From NCBI GenBank assembly GCA_016800925.1, contig JABCPU010000014.1:248001-312000 (forward strand): a stretch of DNA of 64,000 bases. Direction: 5' to 3'. The position numbers were made by a program, and so were the translations under genes. Of the stretch, positions 31,868-48,629 are shown one piece after another (positions within the stretch are counted from its first letter, which is position 1; the number at the start of each line of letters is the position of its first letter). Origin of the DNA: Suillus spraguei (taxonomy: Eukaryota > Basidiomycota > Agaricomycetes > Boletales > Suillaceae). Under the pieces are notes generated by a model. That model worked only from the letters and a program-made list of their open reading frames with translations, had not been told where the DNA came from and searched no databases.

Positions 31868-33406
31868 CTACAAGTCCTCAATCGACGGTCCGAGGCTTCG
31901 GCCGTTGATTGTAATATCAGGGTTCGATGCCGGCTTTGGCTGTGAATCGTCCAGCTTTTTCTCTTGGAGACTAGGATTGTTCATCACTGATCCTGCCTCC
32001 GCCTTCAGGGCTCGCGAGTAATCTTCTAGTTCGTTTGCAAGCGCGCGAAGGACGAGCTGAGGCGTCGAGAGGACTTGAGCAGCGTAAAATCTAAGCTTCA
32101 TTTGAATGTGACTAGGCACACCAATTGATTGTGGAGCGAAAAGACGAGAGAGATCCGATAGTGCGGCTAATAATGTAACGGAGCGATGGTCGCTCAATGT
32201 GCTATTATCGGAAGATGCAGCGACCACTAATTTGGGTCTCGCGATGACGGATAAATCATGCAAGAGCACCGACAAGGACTCGGCGCCCACGATCCCCTTG
32301 AATAGGACTGAGTACCACCCCAGTGATCGATAATAAGGAACAACATACACGGTCAAAGCGTGACCACACGTCAGTGATAGCACTGCCCAACGTCAAGTAC
32401 AGCACTTGTGACTGACGAGTTACCAGGAACGGGGCAACCCGGGAGATGATTCTGCGCGCCTCTGCTTCATCTTGCGCGTCATTTTCTGCAGAGGATAATG
32501 GTGAAAGAGATAGATGGCGGGTAGCAAACGCATAAGCAACACTACCACGATCAGGAAATCATTTAGACGGCAGATTTTAAAGACTTACAGGACAGCGCAA
32601 ACATTGTAAATCAGGGAGGGACTACTGGCCTGACGTTTTATAAGATTGCGCGGGACCTCCATCAGTGCAGGTTGTGGTCCATATCGCGTGCTTGCACTCG
32701 AAGATCCTTCCAGGGAAACCTCCCACCACGGCTCCCGCCTCACGGACTGCAATTCTTCACTAGACAGTAATTGTTGGGCTAATTGACTTGTTGGGTCCCT
32801 GAGTGCGTTAAAGAACCTGTCTATTTCTTCCTTGGTCATAAGCCTGAGTAATTCGTCGGAGGATGCTGAAGCTAAACAGACCACGTTCGATTACAAACTA
32901 GCAAAAAAATCAGGAGCACATACAAATATTCACACCGGCGAATCTAGAGACAAGATCGTCGGAGTCACTGTCAGATTCATCCTGGTCACACAGTAGGCTG
33001 TTGTCCTCCTGCTGAGTTTGTTCTTCGAGGCGCTTCAGCAACTCAAGCATCTTTTCTCTCTCTTCGTGTGTTTTTGAAGATTTTGTTTCGATTCCGGTCT
33101 GGATTTCTTTTCGGTAAAATGCTTCAGAACATTGGGAGTGAGCCTGTACAACTTAATTGCCTTGACATTCAAAGTGGGTTATGTACCTACTTCTGAACGA
33201 AAACACGTCAGGCTGCAGTAAGACAGATTGCACTCCGGACATGTATACCTAGAAAACTGTCTGAGACAGCTTCAGAGATAAATCAATAGATAAGTCTTTG
33301 ACATGACATAGTTCAAATGCACGTACATGCCACACAAGACCTTGCCCGGCCCCTCAGCGGAATTTGAGTCATCTTTGTGAACTTGAATTTGTTTCACTTC
33401 ATTCAT
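31868..33406 (-). CDS. HIT-type zinc finger protein, ZNHIT2-like
   Basis: About six exons. The start at 33406 gives MNEVKQIQVHKDDSNSAEG, then the HIT zinc finger: VLCGMYTCPECNLSYCSLTC followed by AHSQC, with the Cys pairs and terminal His/Cys in place. An acidic linker (QDESDSDSDDLVSRFAGVN) precedes a helical region, SSDELLRLMTKEEIDRFFNA and SQLAQQLLSSEELQ. The C half includes EAEARRIISRVAPFLVTRQ and FKGIVGAESLSVLLHDLSVI. ZNHIT2 proteins work with the RuvBL/R2TP chaperone system in assembly of complexes such as U5 snRNP. The stop is at 31868-31870. The 5' end faces DBP9 (plus strand), sharing a 293-nt divergent promoter. Confidence 0.85.
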
Positions 33407-33488
33407 GATGATGAATCCTGCTGTATGTGTAGAACAGTCGATGTCAGGGAGAAATGATAAACATCTTCATTCAGACTCCAGACTCTGA

Positions 33489-33554
33489 TCAAGTGGCTGC
33501 AGCTTGCAGCTGCTTGACTCGTCGGGCCGCCGGGAACATGCCTTTCTTGGCCAT
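33489..33554 (-). other. Short basic reading frame upstream of the zinc finger gene
   Basis: MAKKGMFPAARRVKQLQAAA plus one residue, 21 in all, starts at 33554 in the shared promoter. It may be an upstream ORF in the 5' leader of the ZNHIT2-like gene, or part of an unrecognised small gene. Nothing else supports it. Confidence 0.25.
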
Positions 33555-33699
33555 TTTACTACCGCTTATGATACTTATATGATGATCGAGGTTTGAAAAC
33601 GCGGCCGACACAACTCTGCAAGTGCTACTGGGAGACCACGACCTTCAGCTTTGCTTTAGTTGCTATCTTCTACAGGAGGAAGCAGTTCCGAAGGCAAAA

Positions 33700-35988
33700 A
33701 TGGTGGAGGCTCGCTTGGTTGACTCTAAATCAACATTCTCGATTTTTGCTCATTTACTAGACGCCCGCATACTACGCGCCCTTGCAGACATGGGCTTCGC
33801 TCGCCCAACCATTGTCCAGGTGAAAGCTTTGCCAATTGCGCTGGAAGGTCGTGATATCCTCGCAAGAGCTCGGACAGGCAGTGGCAAAACCGCCGCATAT
33901 TGTATCCCAGTCGTGCAGAAAATTCTCAGTGCAAAATCTGTGAGTATATTACATTCAAATCAGCTGATACTATAGAGCATCCATTGACTCGCGCAACAAG
34001 TCGTTATCTGCATCAGATGAAACCTATCAAGTGACCCGTGCTGTAATCCTTGTGCCCACTCGTGAATTGTCCGAACAGGTCACAGCATGTCTTCAAAGCC
34101 TTCTTACTTATTGCGAGAAGGAGATTATCGTTGTTAACTCTGCAACTGGTTCCTCTACACATCTGCAGCGGTAATGTGGTTTCTGCTGCTCATATGGCTT
34201 GCTTATGACTCGAGTATCCAGTGCACTTCTCGCAGATAAGCCAGACATCGTCATTTCAACTCCTTCTCGTGCCCTCGGGCTACTTCAATCAAAGGTGTGT
34301 CATGGTCTTATAGTACATGTAGTGTACCTTATATTCATCCAGACTTTGAACCTCTCCTCACTGGAATCCCTTGTTATCGACGAGGCTGATCTTATTTTGT
34401 CCTATGGGCATGATGAAGACGTTAGACAGATCTTCTCCGGAGGATATCTCCCAAAGGTGTATCAGTCGTTTTTGATGAGTGCAACCATGACAGATGATGT
34501 CGAGACATTGAAAGGCATAGCTCTTCGCAATCCAGTGAGCCCATTAACTCACCAACTTTTGTCTCTGCTGACTTCGGTCTTCAGGCCATTCTAAAGCTGG
34601 AAGAAGATGAGGATGAAACTTCACTTCTCAGCCAATACTCTGTTCAGTCAGTCTTGTATGGTTTTATCACCTATTGATTCTTACCCCTCCTCAGGTGCTC
34701 CGAAGTCGACAAATTCCTTCTCACATATGTCATCCTCAAACTCCGCCTTATAAAAGGCAAATGCATACTGTTCGTTAACGACGTCGACCGCTGCTACCGC
34801 TTGAAACTATTCTTGGAACAGTTTTCAATAAAATCCTGTGTGCTAAACTCTGAGCTTCCCCTTAATTCTAGGTGCGAGAAAAACTTATGACACATGTTGT
34901 CACATTTAATATTTTATAGATACCATACGGTGCAGGAGTTTAACAAAGGTGTTTACGATTACATCATCGCGACTGATGAAAACGGTGCGCACGTGGAAGC
35001 TGATTCCGATGGTGAAGCTGAGGAGGATGGACTTGAGGATGATGTCGGTGACGAGTGTAAGTTACATTTTTTAAAAGTTTTCATTGCTTCTTACGGCTTC
35101 CCAGTGACGCCAACACAGCGCGTGGAGACAAACCCAGACGAAGATACACAACTTGAACCAGCATCTAAAAAGCGGAAACATCCCCAAAATGCTTCTCAAC
35201 CTGGTCCCTCCAAACCAAAGAAACAAAAACGCCGTACGAAGTCGGACAAAGAGTACGGCGTTACACGTGGAGTGGACTTCGTCGACGTTGCTTGTGTGCT
35301 CAACTTCGATCTACCCACGTCATCTCGGTCATATACCCATCGCGTAGGACGCACTGCGCGCGCTGGGCGGTCAGGCATGTCATTATCGTATATCGTCCCT
35401 AAAGAACAATGGGGTAAAAACAAGGTCGTCGGTGGCCTTGAAAGTACAAAGAACGATGAGGCTATATTTGCAAGGATCGAGAAGGAGCAGGCGGCACGTG
35501 GTTCCAAAATACAGGAGTATAAATTTGATATGAAACAAGTGGAGGCATTCCGATATCGAATGGACGACGCACTACGGTCCGTGACAAGAAGCGCTATCAA
35601 GGAGGCTAGGATAAAAGAACTTAAAACTGAGATTATCAACTCGGAGAAACTCAAAGTTGGTACTCTTATCGATTTACTTGTGCGTTGTTGATGTACTGCA
35701 CAGGCCCATTTTGAGGACAACCCACTCGATCTCGAATATTTGCGCCATGACAAACCGCTGCATCCCACCAGGGTTCAGGCCCATATGAAACATATACCGA
35801 AATATTTACTTCCCCGTCTAGTTTCAGCACCGGCTATTGAAGCTGAAGAGTCTCAAGTTGGTTTCGTACCTTTCAAAAAGTCCTCTGCACGTGGTCGTGG
35901 CCGCGGCCGTGCTCGCGGTGGCAGAGGTGGTGGGGGCGGAGGTCGCGGTGGGAAGAAAAAATCTGATCCTCTTAAGAAGTTTCGGTAG
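33700..35988 (+). CDS. DBP9: ATP-dependent RNA helicase Dbp9 (DEAD box)
   Basis: About nine exons; the first is 33700-33939 and the first intron 33940-34000. All DEAD-box motifs are visible: Q region ([20 protein letters not shown]), I ([11 protein letters not shown]), Ia ([11 protein letters not shown]), Ib ([10 protein letters not shown]), II (VIDEADLIL), III (LMSATMTDD), IV ([19 protein letters not shown]), V with [13 protein letters not shown] ([15 protein letters not shown]). A long acidic then basic insertion ([27 protein letters not shown]) splits motif V from the preceding strand, as is typical for Dbp9. The C-terminus is Arg/Gly-rich and ends [10 protein letters not shown]. Dbp9 acts in the nucleolus in 60S ribosome assembly. 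The ATG at 33700 is chosen because it gives the usual short N-terminus. The gene ends 57 nt from the convergent glycerol kinase. Confidence 0.93.
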
Positions 35989-36045
35989 AGTGTTATCCAG
36001 CATATAGTGGCACCCAAAATTATATTTCATCTTATCAGTTCCATT

Positions 36046-38189
<2,144 letters not shown>

Positions 38190-38496
38190 GGTGGCTCAGA
38201 GATGGAATACTAGTGCCAGTGGTGGTGAAGGATCTTTGACGCTGGTACGTCCCGGACCGGGCCAACTGCAATCATCCACTTGAGTAACTGTTCCGAACCG
38301 GCCCACCGACCAACACCGATCCCACGGGTCGACCAACGGCTTACGAGCTCGGTACAAGTAGCGTTCGCCGTTGACTATGCAATTTCATACGAGCTACAAG
38401 AGATTCTATGGATGTCACGATACGATAATTAAGTCGTACATTGACAGTTGGTGTAAAAATGACCACTGAATCTACTGGGAGTGTGTAGAGTACATA
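38190..38496. other. Intergenic
   Basis: Promoter side of glycerol kinase and 3' side of the mannosidase gene, both minus strand. No repeat or gene seen. Confidence 0.5.
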
Positions 38497-40765
<2,269 letters not shown>

Positions 40766-41290
40766 AGTTGAGGAGTGAGGTAGGGAGAAACCTCTGCAGT
40801 GAGAATGAGTGGTGCAGGGCTCGACTTGCTGCGTGAGTAGTGCAGAATGAACTCTCCACGCCCAAACACCCACGGTAGCCTAATAGATACAGATGTCACT
40901 CTGAATGGATCGAGCTCCACCTGCAACTAGCGATAAGGCGGCAAACTGCAGGGACGACAACACCAACACAACAATTAATCAACTAGGAGAGCGTGAGCGT
41001 TTACACAGGGAAAAACAAACTTGAAGTCGTGCAGAAGACCACGTAGCGGTACACGTGGCAACAGCAAAGTCAGACTTGACCAAAGGTCGCTCAGGCTCGG
41101 ATGTAACGAAAAGTGACGGGAAACCACCCTCAAATATTCTAGGAAGATGATTGAATACACTCGGCTTCTAAACGTTTCATGAATGCAGCTTGAAGCATGG
41201 GCGGGAGCTGGCGGAGCTGAGTTTGAAGTCCCTAGGCAAGGAATGAATATGTGAATGACTTATGACCAACATCATCTTAGATTTCGAGCA
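40766..41290. promoter_or_regulatory. Divergent promoter region (mannosidase / ANTH adaptor)
   Basis: 525 nt between two start codons pointing away from each other. No coding exon is convincing. Specific regulatory sites were not identified. Confidence 0.45.
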
Positions 41291-44200
41291 ATGTCCAGCT
41301 TCGACAAGACAGTCAAGTTAGCTTGCAAACCGAAGGCGGCTCCTCCAAAGGCGAAGGTGTCTCTTTAATAACACTAATATTGCTGAATTTCACACTAATA
41401 TTTATCCCCTAGTACCTAGATCCTATAATTGCTGCTACTTGGTCAGAAGACGGCACTGTCCACGATGTTTGCAAAGCGCTCGTTCCTCGCCTTCGCGAAC
41501 CTAATGCAATTGTGCGCAATAAACCTTATAGCATCTCAAACTACAGCTGATGATCTAGCACAGGTCGTGTTCAAAGCACTAATCGTGCTCCATACCATGA
41601 TTCGCAATGGAGCGACAGACAACATCTTGTCTCATTTATCTTCTTCGGAAATTCTTCGTCTGCGAAATGTCTCCGCGGGTAACTGGGAAGGTGTGTTCTG
41701 CCCACGATCATAATTCTCATGGAAATATAGACCGACTTTTATTTTGTCGCTGTACTTAGGATACAATGCTCCCCAGAATCTCCAGCACTACGCAATTTAT
41801 TTGGACTCCCGCATACGCGCATATCGTGATTTGAAACATGATGCAATCCGTGTTCAGGCAGAGTCAAATCGTGACATGCGCGTTAATAACTCCATTGAAG
41901 AGGATATGGCATACTCCAGTGTCCCGCCCCCAAAGTCTGCATCTACCAAGTCCAGGGCGCCTCAAAGGAGTAAAACAATAATGGGAAGGAAGTTACGCGT
42001 CATGACTGTGGACAAGGGTTTACTCCGGGAGACCAAGACCGTGCAAACAATGATTGACACCCTGGTAGAGTGCAGGGTACGTCTACGCGTTCGAATCTGT
42101 CAGATTACTTACACATTATTCATTAGTTCTATCTCGATGATCTGGAAGACGAATTAACTATAACTGCGCTACGCATGCTCGTCAAGGATTTACTTATTCT
42201 TTTTCAAGCCGGCAATGAAGGCGTCATCAATGTATTAGGTTTGTTTAATCATTCCCGCGTCATTTTTTCGCTTAAGAAATCCCAGAACACTATTTCGAGA
42301 TGTCAAAGATTGACGCTGAGCAGGCTCTCTCCATATATCGTCATTTTTGCACTCAGACAGAGCGAGTAGTCGAGTACTTGGGTGTCGCAAAGAAATTGCA
42401 GAATTTACTCAATGTTCCTATCCCGACATTGAAGCATGCAAGTAGAGCTTTCCTGCGTTTATTAAACCACTCACAGATGCCATCAGGCCCCTGTATCGTT
42501 GGCCGGCGCACTCCAAGAATACTTGAATGACCCCAATTTCGAGCAGAATAGAATTGAATACAGGACAAATAAGGAAGCTGCTGACAGAAACGGCAAAAAT
42601 CGCAGCGGGGAGACTATTTCTTCGGTGCCTAAAGGTGACTAAGTCCACTTTCACAGAACAGTAATCTGACTTCTCCTAGCCTCATCGTCACAAGCAACCT
42701 CCACTGCATCCACATCTGCTCCATCAAATGGGCCGTCTACTCAAGCTTCCAATCCCGCACCTAAGCCTGAAGCTACTCAGGCTATGGCAGACTTCTTTGC
42801 TTCTATCGAGGAAGATCAACCTGCTATATTCAATCCTACGGGTAGTAGGTAAGCTACTATTTATTGCTTAGATTTCAAGGACATTGCTTATCTTTGCACA
42901 GCCCGATGTCCAATCACTTGCGTCAACAGCCAGCGTCCAATCCTTTTGTTCAGCGACAAATGACGGGCGCTTTCCAAGGTCAACCTTTCGGTTTCCCTGG
43001 TCAAATTCAACCACAGGCCACTGCTTTCCCTCAGTCCTTCCAGTCAGTTCAGCCCAATGCCTTTGGTCAGCAACCGTCATTCACTCAACACCAACATCGA
43101 CCTTTCTCGACCTTCTTGCAACCACAACCTACTGGATTCATGATGCCACAAGGTACAGGTTTCTTGCAACCGCAAGCTACCGGTGGAAATCCATTTAGAC
43201 AGAGCATCATGATGATGCAGGGGACTGGTACGCCGGCATTCAACTCTGGGGCAACGAATACCTTTTTGCCCCAATTGCAACCTGCTGGACAAACCAACAC
43301 ACCGTTCCAGCCAACTTCCCAGCCTCAACCGTCATCGTCTTCGAACGGATTTGATATGCAAACGCCTTCCACAAGTATACAGTTTGGACAGATCAATGGG
43401 GCGCGCACGTCATTTGATGTCCCTGCTCGACCTGCTTCAACTCCCCTCACAACTTTCGGCGCAACACAGGCGTCTTCTATCTCGCCACCAGTAGCACAAC
43501 CTGTCAAATCTCATCAGACTGGTTCGCGCAATCCGTTCGGAGTGCCAACCGTGCCAGCCCCACCAGTACCAAGGCCACCAACACTGATGGAGCTAGCCAT
43601 GGGTATTGGAAGCTCGAACAATGTTTCGTCTGCAGATTTTGCACAGACTCAACAACCACAACAGACAGGCTTTTTCGGAACGCCAGGTGCTTCTGGTGGC
43701 GAATCATCAATATCGAGCGTTGCCTCGTCCTTTGCATTTGGCCGAAAATCAGAGGACAGCAAATTCAGCCCTACTAATTTTGGAACACTCAACCCACAGA
43801 CCACCGCGACTGTATCAGATTCTTTGTTTTCTTCCTTCTCTCCGCTGTCCACACAACCTACAGGTGCCACCATCACCTCTACCACTCCTTCCATGTCGTT
43901 TTCAGGTGATCAGCTAAAACCTCAAATGACCGGCTTTAGTGGCATCAAGCCATTTAAACCTACATCGTCCTTTGGGGCTTCCTTGTTGGAATCGCTACCT
44001 CCAATACCACAGTCCGCTCCCACTACTCCTACTGTCACTGGTACAGCCAGTGGTTTGTCTTCCCCACCAGCCTCGAGTGGGACAACTTCTACTTTTGGCG
44101 CTGGTGTTTCGAACATTAGACAGCAGCCCGCTAGTGTTGGTGCCTTTAGTTCACAACCAGACACAAGACCCACGCTTGGGGTCGGTCTCAGACCCCAGGC

Positions 44201-44414
44201 AACCGGTGGAGCCAACCCTTTCAGGGCTACGATGTATGCCACATCTTCGCTCAATGCCGGAGGTGGATCCGTGCTGCCCACTATGAGCTCGCTGGCGCAG
44301 TTCAGTGGAATCAATGGATCCAGTTACGGGAGGAGCCCTTTTGGATATCCTGGAGCTCAGGATCCCTCACAGCAGCCTTTCCAACAGCAAAGCGGGACCG
44401 CATCGCTTATTTAG
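41291..44414 (+). CDS. ANTH-domain clathrin adaptor, AP180/CALM (YAP1801) family
   Basis: Multi-exon. The start at 41291 gives MSSFDKTVKLACKPKAAPPK, the ANTH lipid-binding start; in my splice this joins YLDPIIAATWSEDGTVHDVC. Further ANTH helices: VVFKALIVLHTMIRNGATDN, LQHYAIYLDSRIRAYRDLKH, VQTMIDTLVEC and AEQALSIYRHFCTQTERVVE. The large last exon codes a Gln/Pro/Thr-rich tail with repeated QATG/QPTG-type units and NPF motifs (SNPFVQRQ, GNPFRQS, RNPFGVP, ANPFRAT) that bind EH-domain proteins. These adaptors link PI(4,5)P2 membranes to clathrin during endocytosis. The tail's reverse strand also looks open over long stretches because of its composition; those frames are not genes. Confidence 0.92.
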
Positions 44415-44742
44415 TCTTAAACTGTCTCATTCACGTATCTATCCCTTTTCAATTCTGTCTCTTATTGCTATCCCTCGTTCAAGTCTCCCACTATCGTTTA
44501 CGTTCGGATATCACATTACCTGGACCTCCTACTCATTTCTTCTTTACCTGTCTCCTGTATAATCTAGTAGTCGAGCTTGTGCAAGCGTCTTGAATACCAA
44601 TTTGGCAGCACTCAGGACTCGCCGAAGACCCCGAATCACCGTGATCGGAAGTCGCGTCAACAATCCACGCTTCCCGGGCTGGCTGCACTTTGTTCTTTAC
44701 CGCCACCGGCTTTGCCACTGCAAGTGTCTAAAACATTTCAAC
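44415..44742. other. Intergenic between two plus-strand genes
   Basis: Holds the 3' end of the ANTH gene and the promoter of the TPR gene. T/C-rich in its first half. Nothing else noted. Confidence 0.4.
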
Positions 44743-46247
44743 ATGGCCTCGTGAGTTATGCCCCGAAAATACCTAGTACTCTATTGACGGAAATCATCGT
44801 AAATGCAGCGAACAGCCTAAAGCAGCGAGGACAGATGCTACTGACGCGTCTGCACCAGAGATGACTGTAGAGACCGCGCTTGAACACGCCAGACGTGCGT
44901 TCGCCCTAAAAAAGTACGAGCAGGCAGTAGAATACTATGCTACTGCCCTGGAACTTCAGTACGTGATGAAATTTGATTAAGCTGTGACTCTGACGCGCTA
45001 CGTGTCTCTCATCTACAGAACAAAGAAGCACGGCGAGGATGCACCGGAAACGGCTAATCTCTACTTCTCGTATGGAAAAGCGCTGTTAGAGAAGCGATAT
45101 CACAGGCTTCGGTTTTGGGCAAGGAGCAACCCGAGAACGGAGATGAAGCAGAAGGGAAACGTGTGTGACGCGTTTGATTTGCTTCGTTGTGGCTGCAGCT
45201 GATCATTGTTTAGCCTCGAGCGCTGGCGCTAATGGGAAGGGTCCTATTCTCTCCTTTTCTGGAGATGCGGATGAAGGTGTTGTCCTTTTCGGTCAAGCCG
45301 AAATTGCAGAGGAAGAGGGTGACGAAGAGGATGCTGAAGGGGAAGATGGAGAACCAGAAGATGACTTCAACGCTGCATGGGAAGTCTTGGAGCTTGCGCG
45401 TGCAATTTACGAGAAAGGCAAGGATCAGGATGAGGAAGTCAAAATGAAACTCGCCGAGACATATATTGCCCTCGGAGATGTATCTCTCGAGACGGGTACG
45501 CCAACCTTTCACTTGGCTAAGTCGCATAATAACAGACTATCCTACAGAGAAATTTGACCAAGCTATCACCGACTACACAGAGGGACTCACACTTAAGCTC
45601 GATCTTCTCCCGATTTCTTCGCGTCAAATTGCTGAAGCACACTATAAGCTCAGTATAGTACTTGACCTGACCTCTGGAAGACTTTCGGATGCCATCTTGC
45701 ACGCGGAGAAGGCTCTGGAAAGCGTTGATGCTCGCCTAGCAGAACTCCGTGACGGAATCAATGGAAAGCTGCTCCCTGCGCCCATTCGGGAAGCCAAAAC
45801 AGATAAAAAGGGCAAGGGCAAGGCCGTTGGCTCCGGTGTGCACGCAGATAGCGTGCACCACCTGACCAAGAGTCAGATGGAAGCCGAAATTAAAGAGTGC
45901 GAAGGATTGAAAGAAGACCTCGCGCTGAAGGTGAGCCCGTGCAGGTTCAGGGAGCATATACTGACAGTGCTTTTACATAGGTGGAGGAGCTTAAAACAAC
46001 CCCCAGTGAGCCAACGGAGAGTGCTCCTGCAATGGCTGCAAGAGCGCTAGATGCGGAATTGAACGCTAAGCCGATATCTATCCCTGGCCAACCAGCAGTG
46101 GTTAACGACTTGACATCATTGGTTGTGAAGAAGAAGAAGAAAGCTGCCGAAGTAGATGCACCGGCTAAACGCAGAGCAGACGACGGAGAAGATGCTAACA
46201 GCCCCACTGCAAAGAAGGCAAAATTGGAAGAGGATGCACAATCATGA
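44743..46247 (+). CDS. NASP/Sim3-type histone chaperone with TPR repeats
   Basis: The first exon is only 8 nt (ATGGCCTC, 44743-44750). A 55-60 nt intron then leads into EQPKAARTDATDASAPEMTV. TPR units: ALEHARRAFALKKYEQAVEY and APETANLYFSYGKALLE, then after an acidic insertion (EIAEEEGDEEDAEGEDGEPE) AAWEVLELARAIYEKGKDQD, and KFDQAITDYTEGLTLKLD with AEAHYKLSIVLDLTSGR. The acidic loop inside TPR2 is the SHNi-TPR hallmark. The C-terminus has basic patches (VVKKKKKAAEV, AKRRADDGEDANSP) typical of nuclear signals. Family members carry H3-H4 and CENP-A type histones. The stop is at 46245-46247, 50 nt from the convergent PRO2 stop, so the two 3' ends probably overlap. Confidence 0.88.
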
Positions 46248-46297
46248 GGATCCATCGACATATTATGAGTTATTTCAACTACTGCGTCAGCCGTTTG

Positions 46298-47849
46298 TTA
46301 GAAGAGTACACTGGTTGTTGCAATCGCTGCATGCTTGAAATTCTTCTTCCCCTCTCCTACCCCAAATTCTCCTACGATGTGACCTGTCTCCGCCTTGCTC
46401 CTCATTATATATTTGTAGATGACAAGTCCCTCAAGACCCACCGGTCCACGAGCGTGTATCCGTCCTGTGCTGATTCCAACTTCAGTTCCGAAGCCGTAAC
46501 GGAACCCGTCTGCGAAACGCGTGCTAGCGTTGACAAAAGTCCCTGCAGAGTCCACGCCTCTGCAGAATGTAGATGCTGCATGTTCACACTCCGTTATGAT
46601 AGAATCCGTGTGATGGGAAGAATGAGAGTTTATGAATTGAATTGCGGAATGAAGGGAGGGTAGAGCTATGACAGACATCATAAGATCAAGGTGCTCGATA
46701 GAATAGGACGATTCTGTGGACAAGTGGACATGACTTGAGAACCTTTCATGGACGTTGGGAAGTGAGGCAAGTGCTGATAAGGTGTGTGAATCACATAAGA
46801 GATGAACATCTGCTGCCAAGAGTGCTTGTGCAACCTCTTGCCACACTGTATTCAGAAGAGAGGTATGCACAATAAGAGTTTCTGCGGCATTACAAGCAGA
46901 TGGATAATCCGTCTAGCAGGTGTTATCGTGAGAATATGATCGCTGTCGGAACAATTGGGAAGATCACCTTTGAGTCAACAACCACGCGGACGGCTTTTTG
47001 ACAGTCAGCGGATTCATCAAGATAGACATGGCACAGTCCATCCGCATGTCCCATGACTGGTATCCGCGTGCTGTTCTGAATCGCCTTCACAAGACTGTTA
47101 CTTCCGCGGGGAATGACCAAGTCAATGTAGCGGTCAAGATCCAGCAGTGCAGAAACTTCTGCCCTCGTTTGGATGGCTTGGATATACGTGCTCGGAAGTG
47201 AAGTCTGTGCCAAACCCTGCGAAATGGCCTTGGCAAGCAGATGTGTCGTGTGATTCGATTCCTTTCCACCTTTGAGGATCGCAGCATTCCCTGAAAATGG
47301 CTGGTTCACATGCACATATGACAAACTGGAGATAGCAGGCCTACCTGACTTGATCGCCAGAGCTGCAATATTTACCACAACCTCAGGGCGCGCTTCAAAA
47401 ATTACGAGAAGAACGCCTATCGGACATGAGACACGATACAGTTCGAGATTGTCGTCGAGCTGTGAAGCGTAGGAGACGACCCCAGTTGGATCGGGAAGGC
47501 CTGCAACATCTTGCAAGCCCTTGAGCATGGAATCCCATTTATCGCCCTTGCCGAGATCGAGACGCTTCATCATGGCGTTCGATATCCTGCCTGCATCGAC
47601 CTCTACTTGTGCCGCCTTGGTATGTAAGCAGAGAATGTGTGAGGGTCATTATGGATCCTGAGCTGAGAAACAATGCTGCACCTCCATATCCTGTTTATTT
47701 GCTGCGAGAATATCGGCCTTGTTAGCCTCCAGCTGCTGTTTGATCTTCGCGAGGGCATCTATCCGGACAGCAGGAGGAAGTAACTGAGACTCTTCGAATG
47801 CAACTTTTGCAGCTTTTGCGATTTCTTCCGCGGCGATATTGGATCTCAT
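46298..47849 (-). CDS. PRO2: Gamma-glutamyl phosphate reductase (glutamate-5-semialdehyde dehydrogenase)
   Basis: Four or so exons. The start at 47849 (MRSNIAAEEIAKAAKVAFEE) matches the usual N-terminus; the frame is open 108 nt further up to another ATG at 47957. Blocks in order: LDLGKGDKWDSMLKGLQDVA, LPDPTGVVSYASQLDDNLEL, CPIGVLLVIFEARPEVVVNI, NAAILKGGKESNHTTHLLAK, LVIPRGSNSLVKAIQNSTRI, VMGHADGLCHVYLDESADCQ. Then, across an intron, TDYPSACNAAETLIVH carries the catalytic Cys, followed by FGTEVGISTGRIHARGPVGL and ending in a HIVGEFGVGEGKKNFKHA-type tail. The enzyme makes glutamate semialdehyde with NADPH, the second step of proline synthesis. Confidence 0.95.
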
Positions 47850-48629
47850 TGATAGTGTCGTAGTCTTAGATGAGGAATGAGTTGTTTTCTTTCGTCTACT
47901 ATGATCAATTGTGGTTCGACCGTCTAGTACCACGATCACTTTATCACTTTTGTTCAATGTGTTGCTGTTTGACTACGTATACGAGTACGTACATACAATA
48001 GAATTTTTCAGGAGGCAGCAACTCAAGGAACTAGACATCTTGTAGAGCGATCATTGTGCAAGCCTGCAAGGAGTCATCCTGCCAACTCCCGCGCGCCCTT
48101 ACACCCACTGCCTGTGTGACATTGTTACATTGTTTACAAGAACGTTCAAGGTTCAACAATTGAAACGTAGTCACGCGATGTCAATCATGGAGAAAATCCG
48201 TCCCCCTGTCGGTCCCGTAATTCTCGCTTTCCCGCGTGCACTTTGTCAGCACAAGGCTTTCAGCGCTTCAGCTTCTGTTCCACGTGCATGGCATCATGCA
48301 TGCAGTCTGGTGCAGTCCATTACTATTGGTAGACCTTCCATACGAGAAGATTTCTTGGCGGCCACTGCACGAACGTGGCAGCGGCATTATCAGTCCTTCT
48401 CCCGTGCAACGATGTATCGGTGGGTGTCTACACTCCAGCTATTGTCCGGTACATTCCCGCCCACAATAGTGTGAGATAATATTAGCCTGTATCCATGTTT
48501 CGGCAAAGCTAACCGTTGGTGCCCCAGGTCTTCCTGATTGTTCATATATAAGAACGCGGCTGACCATTACATCCTGTCACCTTCGTAAATTATCAGCTCT
48601 TTGCTGCTGCTTTCCTTTTCTTCGCCATC
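47850..48629. promoter_or_regulatory. Divergent promoter region (PRO2 / carboxypeptidase) with TATA box
   Basis: Intergenic 780 nt. TATATAA at 48545-48551 lies 79 nt before the carboxypeptidase ATG, a plausible core promoter with a short leader. T/C-rich sequence follows it up to the ATG, as usual for strong fungal promoters. No gene was recognised in 48130-48480. Confidence 0.5.

Noticed and set aside
42868..44314. Long antisense frames under the ANTH adaptor gene
   Set aside because: The Gln/Pro/Thr-rich tail of the real gene leaves the reverse strand free of stops; the real frame has ANTH helices and NPF motifs, the antisense ones nothing.
48130..48480. Two overlapping plus-strand frames between PRO2 and the carboxypeptidase gene
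   Set aside because: No recognisable domain or intron structure; they lie in the divergent promoter region.
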